Source: Pseudooceanicola onchidii
Lineage (GTDB): Bacteria > Pseudomonadota > Alphaproteobacteria > Rhodobacterales > Rhodobacteraceae
Length of the DNA: 64,000 nt
Direction of reading: 5' to 3'
Assembly: GCF_004959925.1 (NCBI RefSeq)
Contig: NZ_SPUW01000003.1
Location: forward strand, 725,146-789,145
Position numbers and translations under genes: made by a program. The notes under the pieces are model-generated. The model worked only from the letters and a program-made list of their open reading frames with translations, made no database searches and had not been told where the DNA came from. This document shows, piece by piece, positions 37,662-46,037 of the stretch (position 1 is its first letter; every line of letters begins with the position of its first letter).

Positions 37662-40084
37662 TGCGCGCCGTTCTCCGGCTTTTCCAAATTCTTGCGGCCC
37701 TCGTTTTCCTGACGGGGGCCGTTCTTGCGCAGACGACCCCGGATTACGACGCCTGGAATACCGTCGCGCTGCGGGCCGAAAGTGCCGTGGAAGACGCCCA
37801 GGCCTCGGACCAGGCGTTCGAGGCTCTGCGGGCCGATCTGGATGCCTGGCGCGGCCGATTTCAGGCGGCCCAGTCGGTCAACGCGCCCCAGATCGCGGCG
37901 GCGCAGGCCCAGATCGCGGCACTTGGCGAAAAGCCGGAAACCGGGGACGAACCGCCCGAAACCGCACGGCAGCGCGAGACGCTGACCAGCAGGCTCAATG
38001 ACCTGCGCGCCCCGGTGCAGCGGGCCGAGGTCGCCTATAGCCGGGCGGACGCGCTGATCCAGCAGATCGACAAGGTGCTGCGCGAACGCCAGACCAACCA
38101 GCTGTTCGAGATCGGACCGTCGCCGCTGAACCCGGTGAACTGGCCGTCCTCGGCCGAGGCGGTGGTCGACTATTTCTACCGCATGGTGACGGACATCCGG
38201 TCGAACTGGACGACCGAAACGCGCCGCACGCTGTTCCAGCGCAACCTGCCGATGGTCCTGGGGCTTCTGGTGCTTGCCGGTATTCTTGTGCTGCGCGGGC
38301 GCCATTGGGTCGAAACGCTGGCCACGCGGCTGCAGGAACGCGAACGGACCGCCGAACGCTGGCTGGCCGGTCTGGCCGTGTCGCTTGGCCAGATCCTGTT
38401 GCCGGTTCTCGGGCTTCTGCTGCTGTCGATGGCCGCCCAGATGACCGGGATGCTTGGACGACGCGGAGAGACCCTGATGCAGGCGCTGCCCGCGGCCGGC
38501 TTCCTGTTCTTCGCGGCCCGCTGGCTGGGCGGGCGCATGTTCCCCCGAACCACCGTCTACGAGGGTCCGATCGCTGTCGAAGGCGCGGGCCGGGTCGAGG
38601 GGCGGTTCCACGCGTCCATGCTGGGCTTCGTGCTGTTCCTGTCGGTGCCGGTCCGGTCGATCGCCGATCAGGCCGGTTGGCCACCCGAGGTCATCAGCGT
38701 CGTCAACTTTCCGCTGATCGTTCTGGCCGGTGTCGCGCTGGTCCGGCTGGCGTTGCTGCTGATGCGGCACGCCCGCAGCGACGGAACGGACGGAGAGGAG
38801 CCCGATTTCCGGTCGCGCATCCTGTCGCTGCTGTCGCGCGGCGTGGTGGTTCTGGCCATTGCCGGGCCGGTGCTGGCGGGGATCGGCTATTTCAACGCGG
38901 GCGAGGCACTGGTCTTCCCGACGATCTCGACCCTGATGCTTCTGGCGCTGATCGTCGTGCTGCAGCGCCTTGTGAACGAGGTCTACATCCTCTTCACCCG
39001 CAACCGCGAAGGCGTGAACGAGGCGCTGACGCCGGTGTTGGCAGGCTTTGCGATCGTGTTGCTGTCGATCCCGGTCTTCGCGTTGATCTGGGGCGCACGG
39101 GTCACGGATCTGATCGAGATCTGGTCGCGTTTCACCGAAGGCTTCAGCATCGGTGGCACGCGGATCAGCCCGGCGGATTTCCTGACCTTCGTCATCGTCT
39201 TCGCCATCGGCTACGTCGCCACCCGCCTGATCCAGAGCGCGCTGCGCACCTCGGTCCTGCCCAAGACGCGGCTGGACGCCGGGGGGCAGAATGCCGTCGC
39301 CTCGGGCATGGGGTACGTGGGCATCTTCATCGCCGCGCTGATCGCGGTGACGGCTGCGGGGCTCGACCTGTCGTCGCTGGCCATCGTCGCCGGTGCGCTG
39401 TCGGTCGGAATCGGCTTTGGCCTTCAGAACATCGTGTCGAACTTCGTCTCCGGCATCATCCTTCTGATCGAACGGCCGATCGCCATCGGCGACTGGATCC
39501 AGGTCGGCGGCCAGATGGGCTTCGTGCGCGACATCTCGGTCCGCTCGACAAGGATCGAGACCTTCGACCGGACCGACGTGATCGTACCGAATGCCGATCT
39601 GGTGTCGGGCACGGTCACGAACTGGACCCGGGGCAACATGGTCGGGCGGATCATCGTGCCCGTGGGCGTGGCCTATGGTGTCGACACCCGCAAGGTCGAA
39701 CAGATCCTGCAGGAGGTCGCCGAGGCGCAGCCGCAGGTTCTGCTCAATCCGCCGCCCTTCGTGCTGTTCAAGGGGTTCGGGGCCTCGAGCCTGGATTTCG
39801 AGGTCCGGGCGATCCTGCGCGATGTCACCGCGATCCTCGTCGTGCAGACCGAGATGAACCACCAGATCTACGAACGTCTGGCGGCCGAGGGGATCGAGAT
39901 CCCGTTTGCCCAGCACGACCTCTGGCTGCGCAACCCCGAGGCGCTGCGCGGCGCGCCGCCTCCCTCGGATCCGACGCCGCCCGCCCCAAGCGAGGTACGC
40001 GCTGCGAAAGCGCAGCTGTCGCCCGAAGATCTGCCGGGGCAGGGCGGGGATTCAGGCGATGCGGGCGGTGACGCCGACCGTTAG
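37658..40084 (+). CDS. Large mechanosensitive channel (DUF3772-MscS)
   Basis: An 808-aa inner-membrane protein. A signal peptide (ending GAVLAQ near residue 25) precedes a periplasmic alpha-helical DUF3772-like domain (about residues 30-160), then about nine helices and a C-terminal MscS pore with GFGLQNIVSNFVSGIILL (the glycine-alanine pore helix) and the beta domain GDWIQVGGQMGFVRDI. This is the MscK/YjeP-like long form, which opens on membrane tension. ATG 37,658 overlaps cysK by 4 bp; the tandem ATG at 37,661 is possible. Confidence 0.9.
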   Translation: MMRAVLRLFQILAALVFLTGAVLAQTTPDYDAWNTVALRAESAVEDAQASDQAFEALRADLDAWRGRFQAAQSVNAPQIAAAQAQIAALGEKPETGDEPPETARQRETLTSRLNDLRAPVQRAEVAYSRADALIQQIDKVLRERQTNQLFEIGPSPLNPVNWPSSAEAVVDYFYRMVTDIRSNWTTETRRTLFQRNLPMVLGLLVLAGILVLRGRHWVETLATRLQERERTAERWLAGLAVSLGQILLPVLGLLLLSMAAQMTGMLGRRGETLMQALPAAGFLFFAARWLGGRMFPRTTVYEGPIAVEGAGRVEGRFHASMLGFVLFLSVPVRSIADQAGWPPEVISVVNFPLIVLAGVALVRLALLLMRHARSDGTDGEEPDFRSRILSLLSRGVVVLAIAGPVLAGIGYFNAGEALVFPTISTLMLLALIVVLQRLVNEVYILFTRNREGVNEALTPVLAGFAIVLLSIPVFALIWGARVTDLIEIWSRFTEGFSIGGTRISPADFLTFVIVFAIGYVATRLIQSALRTSVLPKTRLDAGGQNAVASGMGYVGIFIAALIAVTAAGLDLSSLAIVAGALSVGIGFGLQNIVSNFVSGIILLIERPIAIGDWIQVGGQMGFVRDISVRSTRIETFDRTDVIVPNADLVSGTVTNWTRGNMVGRIIVPVGVAYGVDTRKVEQILQEVAEAQPQVLLNPPPFVLFKGFGASSLDFEVRAILRDVTAILVVQTEMNHQIYERLAAEGIEIPFAQHDLWLRNPEALRGAPPPSDPTPPAPSEVRAAKAQLSPEDLPGQGGDSGDAGGDADR

Positions 40085-40278
40085 GCGCACGTCGGTTTTC
40101 GGTGTGTCCGGCGACATCCCATGCGGCGCCGCGGGGCATCTGTTTGGCGGCTGGCCATATTAGTATTCTGATCTTATTGCGAAAATCGGTTTATCCGCGG
40201 GGTTCCGTCCTTGGCGGACGTGGCCTTGCCGATATGAGCCGAACTCTGCTCATGCCTTGAAAAGAAAAGTTTTCTCCG

Positions 40279-40303
40279 GAACTTCCGCCACTCTCTCCGG
40301 TTG
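40279..40303 (+). promoter_or_regulatory. Candidate EcfG-type stress promoter
   Basis: GGAAC (40,279-40,283) and GTT (40,301-40,303) with a 17-bp spacer match the general-stress sigma factor (EcfG) consensus of alphaproteobacteria, except that the base before GTT is G where C is usual. It lies 78 bp ahead of the SH3-protein start. The remaining 295-bp gap holds no evident gene. Confidence 0.4.
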
Positions 40304-40380
40304 TTCAGGCCAGACGCGACGGGCTGCGGCCCGCGCCCGGCACGCCCCCCGCGTGCCGCATCAGAACAGGAGAAAGACCC

Positions 40381-41031
40381 ATGTATACCAAGATCGCCGG
40401 CCTCAGCACTGCCGCCATCCTGACCGCCACCACGGCCCTGGCGTCCACCGACGCAACCGCCACGACCGACCTGAACCTGCGGTCGCTGCCCGACGTCCGC
40501 GGCGAAATCGTCGACGTGATCCCGGCCGAAGCCATGGTCCAGGTCAACGAATGCACGACCGACGCATCCTGGTGCAAGGTGAACTACGAAGGCACCGAGG
40601 GCTGGGCCTACAGCCCCTACCTGACCGCGTCGCTGGATAGCCAGCCCGTCGTGATCTACGACAACGTCGACAAGATCGCCGTGGAGACCGTCGAAGTGAA
40701 CGAAGGCGACCGTGAAAAGGCCGCTGCCATTGGTGGTCTGACCGCCGGCGCGCTGGCCATGTCCGTGATCGGTGGCCCCGTCGCCGTTGCCGGCACCGCC
40801 GCACTTGGTGGCGCGCTGGCCGCGGCGACCGTGCCCGAGAAGACCGTGACCTACGTCACCTCGAACCCGACGCCGACCGTCTACGTCAACGGTGAAGTCG
40901 CTGTGGGCGCAGGTATCCCGCAGGAGGTCGAGCTGGTGACCGTGCCGGACAGCGACTACCGCTATGTCTACCTGAACGGCAACCCGGTGCTGGTCGACCA
41001 GGACCGCACCATCGTTCAAGTCGTCCGGTAA
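40381..41031 (+). CDS. Exported SH3b/DUF1236 protein
   Basis: A 216-aa protein. A signal peptide (ending ALAS near residue 22) leads a bacterial SH3b domain (TDLNLRSLPDVRGEIVDVIP...WCKVNYEGTEGWAYSPYL, residues 28-80). A glycine/alanine-rich stretch near 120-145 could insert in or lie along a membrane. The C-terminal residues 170-216 match DUF1236 (VELVTVPDSDYRYVYLNG). Such proteins bind the cell envelope; role unknown. AGGAGAAAG precedes the ATG. Confidence 0.85.
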   Translation: MYTKIAGLSTAAILTATTALASTDATATTDLNLRSLPDVRGEIVDVIPAEAMVQVNECTTDASWCKVNYEGTEGWAYSPYLTASLDSQPVVIYDNVDKIAVETVEVNEGDREKAAAIGGLTAGALAMSVIGGPVAVAGTAALGGALAAATVPEKTVTYVTSNPTPTVYVNGEVAVGAGIPQEVELVTVPDSDYRYVYLNGNPVLVDQDRTIVQVVR

Positions 41032-41051
41032 ACCTGGCTGACACCATGACG

Positions 41052-41087
41052 AAGGCCCGTCCCCATCCCGGGGGGCGGGCCTTTTTT
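41052..41087 (+). terminator. Rho-independent terminator
   Basis: AAGGCCCG (41,052-41,059) pairs with CGGGCCTT (41,076-41,083) with further C/G pairs inside, followed by a T run to 41,087. It closes the SH3-protein transcript. Confidence 0.85.
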
Positions 41088-41172
41088 GGTGTACGGGGGC
41101 AGGTTGGCCGAAGGGCGCGCGGCCTTGCATGAATATTTTTTGTCACTTTGGGCGATCGGGGCAAAAATCGGG

Positions 41173-41200
41173 TTGAACCCCCTGCTGCGCTTTGTGTAAG
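41173..41200 (+). promoter_or_regulatory. Candidate tRNA-Ser promoter
   Basis: TTGAAC (41,173-41,178), a 16-bp spacer and TGTAAG (41,195-41,200) end 9 bp before the mature 5' end of the tRNA. Confidence 0.45.
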
Positions 41201-41209
41201 AGCGGCGTC

Positions 41210-41299
41210 GGAGAGGTGGCCGAGTGGTCGAAGGCGCACGCCTGGAAAGTGTGTAGGCGGGGAACCGTCTCGAGGGTTCGAATCCCTTCCTCTCCGCCA
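41210..41299 (+). tRNA. tRNA-Ser(GGA)
   Basis: A 90-nt class II tRNA. The acceptor stem GGAGAGG pairs with CCTCTCC, the anticodon loop CTGGAAA gives GGA (serine, UCC/UCU), a long variable arm (GTAGGCGGGGAACCGTCTC region) is present, and the T arm reads GGGTTCGAATCCC. CCA is encoded at 41,297-41,299. The core genome ends here and island DNA begins, so the 3' end is the likely attachment site; that part is inference. Confidence 0.95.
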
Positions 41300-41760
41300 T
41301 TATACACATTGCGAACCAGTGACACCGCCCTGACGGGCACGGATTTTTCCGTATTATCAAAGGGGTTTGCGGGAACCGACCGAACCTCATAGACGAGCGG
41401 CATGGCCGAAGTAGGGCTCAGAATGGCCCTCAGTCTCAGTTTGGGCGAAACTCGCCCGTTCCGGTTCGGTCCATTTTTGCCATCACTTTTCAATGACCTG
41501 CTTCTGAGCCCCGCCAAAACCCAAATCGGCGATCCGAAAGGTAACAATGGCAACGTAGACGGAACACGCGGTAGGCGCGTTGCTCGGGATGCCAGCGTAA
41601 GCAGGCGGATTGCTGGGGTTGGTTCGCATCCCATTCACTCACCGAAACCGCTGATGACAAACGATTTTGGCACCGCTAGCGTTCAAGAACCTCAGATTGG
41701 TTCAGGTCGATGCGGAGGCTGCGCCAAACCAAAAGCCGAGAACAATCCCAGAATGACCGC
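41300..41760. other. Island junction region, no confident gene
   Basis: 461 bp between the tRNA and the phosphoesterase. A plus-strand open frame (41,402-41,764) and a minus-strand one (41,143-41,634, running into the tRNA) exist, but neither has a ribosome site, recognisable composition or a family. I read the stretch as the left end of the island and see no second copy of the tRNA 3' end inside the window. Confidence 0.4.
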
Positions 41761-42705
41761 ATGAACCCATTTGACATCATTCCAGACACCCACGGCCAAT
41801 CCGCCAAACTCGAAGCTGCCCTCGCTGGACTGGGGTGGCGGCGGCGCTCGCTCGGATGGACCCATCCGGAGCCGGATCGACAGATTGTCTTTCTTGGAGA
41901 CTTCATCGACCGTGGGCCGGACAATCGGGCTGTTCTCAAGACCGTCCGTGAACTTGTCGATGTTGGCAAGGCCAAGGCGATCATGGGTAATCATGAACTC
42001 AACGCGCTGAATTTCCACACGACGCACCCCGACGATGGCCAACCGCTTCGTGCGCATTCGCCCAAGAACATCAGACAGCATAAGACTTTCCTAGACCAGT
42101 TCCCGCCCGGCGATCCGCAGACGCGTGACGTTCTGGACTGGATGCGCAGCCTGCCTCTGTTTCTGGAGGTGGAGGGGTTTCGTGCCGTGCACACCTGTTG
42201 GATTGACGCCTCAATGGATCGGCTCAAGACGCTGACCGGGAATGGTGTATTGACCGAGGATCAGCTGATCCGGGCTGCAGATCGCAAAGAGGCCGACGAG
42301 ATGTTCTTACTGGCTGAGCAAATCACCAAAGGGCCGGAGCAGCAGCTACCCGATGGCTGGTCGTTCACGGACAAGGACGGGACGGAGCGGTATCATGTGC
42401 GCCTGCAATGGTGGAACGCGACCGCTCGCACCTGGCGCGACATGGCGATCTCTGTGCCATCAATTGAGGACCTGCCTGACGAAAACTTGCCGGAGACGCT
42501 TTCGGCACAGACCTATCCAGCCACTGCGCGACCGGTGTTCTTCGGGCATTACTGGCTGAGTGGCAACCCGGTCCTGCAGGCGTCGAATGCGCTTTGTCTC
42601 GACTATTCTGCAGGTAAGGACGGCCCATTGGTGTCTTATGATCTGTCCGACCCGGCCCGACCGCTTTCGAGGGACAAGATCCGGGTGCATCCGGCGATCA
42701 GTTAG
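41761..42705 (+). CDS. Calcineurin-like metallophosphoesterase
   Basis: A 314-aa protein. The metallophosphatase motifs are IIPDTHGQ (a D-x-H-G form), GDFIDRGPDN, and GNHELNA, and a late FGHYW and HTCWID supply further metal-ligand histidines. The family of bis(5'-nucleosyl)-tetraphosphatase/PrpA-type serine/threonine phosphatases is the closest in motif layout. It is a lone gene at the left end of the island; function unknown. Preceded by a weak site at ATG 41,761. Confidence 0.78.
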   Translation: MNPFDIIPDTHGQSAKLEAALAGLGWRRRSLGWTHPEPDRQIVFLGDFIDRGPDNRAVLKTVRELVDVGKAKAIMGNHELNALNFHTTHPDDGQPLRAHSPKNIRQHKTFLDQFPPGDPQTRDVLDWMRSLPLFLEVEGFRAVHTCWIDASMDRLKTLTGNGVLTEDQLIRAADRKEADEMFLLAEQITKGPEQQLPDGWSFTDKDGTERYHVRLQWWNATARTWRDMAISVPSIEDLPDENLPETLSAQTYPATARPVFFGHYWLSGNPVLQASNALCLDYSAGKDGPLVSYDLSDPARPLSRDKIRVHPAIS

Positions 42706-42717
42706 AGCGGGTGGCCC

Positions 42718-43098
42718 TCAATCGAAAACCTTTTCCGGCTGCTCAATCCATGGCAGTTCCGCGACGCTGCAGAGGTCGAAGATCGACAGCACGGTGGGTT
42801 CGCGCCGCAGGACCAGCCGTTCCAGCACGGTGGGTGCGAGCCATGCCAGCCGGATCACGCGGCTGATATAACGGTCGGAGATGCCTTCCTCTCTGGCGAG
42901 ATCGGCGATGGTGTTGACGTCGCCGCACTAGAGCCTATGCCGCCAGGCCCAAGCGCGGCCGATAGCGCGCAGCAGGCGGGCGTCCTGGCCGCGATCCATG
43001 GCCACCTCGATCTCCTTGGGCGGCAGGATGCGGGGGCGGCCGCCGCGATTACGCATTGTGAGCGGGATGTGGACGCGCAGGGTTTCTGGCTCTGCCAT
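42718..43098 (-). pseudogene. Serine-recombinase tail protein, broken by an amber codon
   Basis: A small frame of 126 codons that starts ATG at 43,098, overlapping the recombinase stop by one base. It reads MAEPETLRVHIPL ... RAIGRAWAWRHRL, then TAG at codon 57 (42,928-42,930), and continues in the same frame as TIADLAREEGISDRYISRVIRLAWLAP ... to a TGA at 42,718. The second part is a recognisable helix-turn-helix-like tail seen with alphaproteobacterial recombinases. The intact frame on both sides shows a recent nonsense mutation. Confidence 0.75.
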
Positions 43099-44422
43099 CA
43101 CGCCACCTCCGGCTTGGCCGGGGCCATCAGCGCGGCAATCGCGCCCAAGCCTTCATGTTGGAGGTCGACCGCCAATCCGGCCTCGCTGGCGGTGACCCGG
43201 GTCACCAGAAGTTTGACCACGCGCGCCTGCTCGGCCGGGATCAGCGCGTTCCACATCTCGTCGAACTGGGTGAGCGAGGCGCTGATGTCCGCCTCGCCGA
43301 GGTCTGGCCGATCCTTGCGCAGGGTCCGCGATACCCGCGCGGTAACCTCTGGCGTGCGCAGCAGGCGGCGGATTTCGCCGACCACGGCATCCTCGACCAT
43401 GCCGCCCGGCAACCGCTGCGGTCCACGGAGCTCGGCCTTGGGGCGTTTCTTGATCACGTCCATCGAGACATAGTAGCGATAGCGGCGCGTGCCTTTCTTG
43501 GTGTGATGCGGAGTCATGGCCACGCCGGTCTCGGTGAAGATCAGCCCGCGCAGCAGCGCCGGTGAAGGTTCCTGAGCCGCAGCCTTCCTAAGATACCGGT
43601 TGTTCGCGATCACCGCATGCACCTCGTCCCAGAGCTTTTCGTCGATGATCGCGTCGTGCTCGCCGGGATAGGCGGTGCCCTTGTGGACCGCGAGGCCGCG
43701 ATAGACCTTGTTGTGCAGCGTCTTGAGCAGCGAGGTCTTGTCGTAGGGTCTGCCGGTCTTTGTCAGGATCCCGCGTGCGTCCAACTCGCGGACCACCTGC
43801 GCCGTGGAAATGGACCGGGCATAGAGCGCGAAGATCGTCCGCACCGCCTCGGCCTCGTCCGGGTCCACGATCAGCTTGCGGTCTTTCACGTAGTAACCCA
43901 GCGGCACCGGACCACCATCCAGATGCCCTTCTTGTGGGACGCCGCGACCTTGTCGCGGATCCGCTCACCAATGACTTCGCGTTCGAATTGGGCGAAGCTG
44001 AGCAGGATGTTCAGTGTCAGCCGTCCCATGGACGTCGTGGTGTTGAAGGACTGCGTGACGGATACAAAGGTGACGCCGTGCCTGTCGAAGATCTCGACAA
44101 GCTTGGAGAAATCCATCAGCGCGCGGCTGAGGCGGTCGATCTTGTAGACCACGACGATGTCGATTAGCCCGTCCTCGATGTCGGCGATCAGGTCCTTCAG
44201 CGCGGGCCTCTCCAGCGTGCCGCCGGAGAAGCCACCGTCATCATATTTGTCGCGCAGGCAGACCCAACCCTCGGCCTTCTGGCTGGCGATATAGGCCTCG
44301 CAAGCCTCCCGCTGGGCGTCGAGACTGTTGAACTCCATGTCGAGCCCTTCCTCGCTGGACTTGCGGGTGTAGATCGCGCAGCGCAGGCGACGGGGCGATT
44401 GTGGCTGTGTTTGGCGCGTCAT
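43098..44422 (-). pseudogene. Large serine recombinase, frameshifted
   Basis: The N-terminal resolvase domain reads from ATG 44,422 (MTRQTQ; RCAIYTRKSSEEGLDMEF carries the catalytic serine region; VYKIDRLSRALMDF) to KKGIWM, then goes out of frame and stops at 43,886. The recombinase and zinc-ribbon-like C-terminal part continues from MPLGYYVKDRKLIVDPDEAEAV (43,907) to 43,098. The junction at about 43,911-43,917 lacks one base compared with the expected GIWMGGPVPLGYYVK, so a single deletion split the gene. It probably can no longer move the island, unless this is a sequencing error. Confidence 0.85.
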
Positions 44423-44460
44423 TTGCTGATCCTCGGGCGTGGGGTAAAGCCGAAGAACTT

Positions 44461-44919
44461 CTAGCCATTCCAGTTCGCGCCGGTGATGGCTCGCGCCGCG
44501 CCGGAAAGCGATTTGAATCGGCGACCCTGCCACTCAAAGCCCTTCGTCAAGACGGTGACGGTGTGCTCGACACCGTTCCATTCGCGGACCAACTTGGTGC
44601 CCGGCATTGGGCGGCGCGGATCGGACACCATCTGTCCGGGTTCGCCGGAGGCCACCTCCGATGCCAGAGCGACCAGCGTCCGCCGCGCATCGCGTCCTAT
44701 GCCGCCAAGGGCCAGTTCTTGGATGCGGTAGCCCAGCCGCAACTCGAGATTCTGGCGGCTTGTATTTGGCGCGGGCGAGTCAAAGATCGCCGCCCATTTC
44801 TCGCGCAGTTTCGGCACGGTCATGGCCTTCAGCGCTACCAAGTCCGCCAGGACAGCGCGGACCTGCGCAGGGCCAAAGCCTGCTTTCTTTCCTACTGATT
44901 TCGTTTTGGTTTTCGTCAT
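44461..44919 (-). CDS. DUF2924 domain protein
   Basis: A 152-aa basic protein of the DUF2924 family, which is almost always found next to alphaproteobacterial serine recombinases. Recognisable stretches are LREKWAAIFDSPAP (N-terminal third), RLGYRIQELALGG, and the C-terminal KGFEWQGRRFKSLSGAARAITGA, a small DNA-binding-like fold. It lies directly upstream of the recombinase and may assist it. Function not proven. Confidence 0.85.
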   Translation of the reverse strand: MTKTKTKSVGKKAGFGPAQVRAVLADLVALKAMTVPKLREKWAAIFDSPAPNTSRQNLELRLGYRIQELALGGIGRDARRTLVALASEVASGEPGQMVSDPRRPMPGTKLVREWNGVEHTVTVLTKGFEWQGRRFKSLSGAARAITGANWNG

Positions 44920-45137
44920 TTCTCGTATCCAACTCGGGTTCGCAACTGGTGACGACGACGGCGAACAGGGGCGAGAATGTCCAGCGAACTGTCTCCGTCG
45001 TTCGCAGAATTGTCGTTTATTGTCGGAGGGTTGGCGCGATCCACGGCTGCAGCGAGGATCTGGGCGAGTTCCGCTAGCCGCTCATTGGTGGTGAGCGTTT
45101 CAGCTGGCGGGGCAAAATTGACGTTGGTGTCTGGCAT
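44916..45137 (-). CDS. Small leading gene of the recombinase cassette
   Basis: A 73-aa product beginning MPDTNVNFAPPAETLTTNERLAELAQILAAAV. Its stop overlaps the DUF2924 start by 4 bp, so it is the first gene of the cassette. The N-terminal half is a helix with spaced leucines and alanines, the C-terminal part is basic (PVRRRRHQLRTRVG). No family recognised. Confidence 0.55.
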   Translation of the reverse strand: MPDTNVNFAPPAETLTTNERLAELAQILAAAVDRANPPTINDNSANDGDSSLDILAPVRRRRHQLRTRVGYEK

Positions 45138-45400
45138 GGCGGGCGAACCTCAGGAGCTGTTTTGTCCGGTGGTGGCCGCGATGCGGAAGGGATTTCAAGT
45201 TAAAACAACGAGTTGTCGTGTTCCTGCGCAGGAGGGCGTGCATGTCGGAGATCGGGACTGCGGAACTAAACGAAATCAGTCTTTTCCCAAATGCAATCTT
45301 GGCAGCGCTTATGACAAGCGGTTAGCTATGACTAAAGGCTACCTCGCTCTGCAGTGGTTAAGCATCGAGAAATTGCATCCAGTACGCAGGCTAACCAGAA

Positions 45401-45577
45401 ATGAAAAAAATGAGTGAAGATGATCAGCTTACGGCGTGGATCGCCAAGCCTGGATCTGCAATTAAACGAACAGGCGAACTGAGCGAAACTGAAGTCGCTG
45501 ATGCATCTGTGGCGTATCTGAAGAATGGAGTCGACCTGCTTTCAGACGCTCGGGGCGGCGGTTCGCCGTCCTCGTAA
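45401..45577 (+). CDS. Possible small protein, 58 aa
   Basis: An open frame MKKMSEDDQLTAWIAKPGSAI ... LLSDARGGG with two ATGs (45,401 and 45,410) and an acceptable composition. It is too short to judge by statistics. The rest of the 45,138-46,037 gap holds only the Rz1-like remnant. Confidence 0.35.
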   Translation: MKKMSEDDQLTAWIAKPGSAIKRTGELSETEVADASVAYLKNGVDLLSDARGGGSPSS

Positions 45578-45816
45578 ACGCAACGAGCTGCTTGACCGGC
45601 TGCGCAACGGCGGGTTTTGATGCTGTTGGCGTGGCAGCGTGTCCGCCGGTTGTGGAATACAGCAGGGTGTTTCAAGCGCGTGCGGCCGAGGATCTTGTGA
45701 CGCTGCCGGAGGAGTCGGCTCTCGTCGAGATGATGGGTGACTACGCTGTCTTGCGAGAACAGGTGCGTGGGTGCCGTGGATATCCGCGGCAAGCCAATAA
45801 TCAATATGATCCATGA
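45568..45816 (+). pseudogene. Degraded phage Rz1-like lysis lipoprotein
   Basis: The frame from 45,592 (a TTG codon) reads LTGC (a lipobox) and then ACPPVVEYSRVFQARAAEDL and ALVEMMGDYAVLREQVRGC, the pattern of small prophage spanin-type proteins in Rhodobacteraceae. The signal sequence upstream is incomplete and there is no ribosome site, so it is most likely a fragment of prophage material. The identification is by pattern memory and is tentative. Confidence 0.4.
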
Positions 45817-46037
45817 AAGCATCTAGCTTCGGTCGCCGGATCGGCGCCATCCAGCTGAACTCAGTACGCACTGATACTAGGTCAAGGGCAGAAGGGAAAA
45901 AATGATATGTTCACCAGAAAGTTGGCAAAAAAATGCGGTAGCGACCCAACCACTTGTGGGTTACTTGTAGTAGATCAAGGCACCTTCGCTGACGACGAAG
46001 TAGTTTAGTGGAAGGAAGGCACTTAAGGAGAGCTCGC

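Noticed and set aside
37556..39916. Long minus-strand open frame (786 codons) opposite the MscS channel
   Set aside because: Shadow frame; no domain and antisense phase to a clear gene.
36776..40084. A 1102-codon reading that would fuse a leader to the MscS channel
   Set aside because: The first 294 codons are a shadow of cysK; the channel starts at 37,658 with a proper signal peptide.
41402..41764. 120-codon plus-strand frame after the tRNA
   Set aside because: No ribosome site, no family, and the opposite strand has an equally long frame across the same DNA.
46008..46037. GTG at 46,008 as start of the sigma-like protein
   Set aside because: No ribosome site before it, whereas TTG 46,038 has AAGGAGAG 5 nt upstream; kept as an alternative only.
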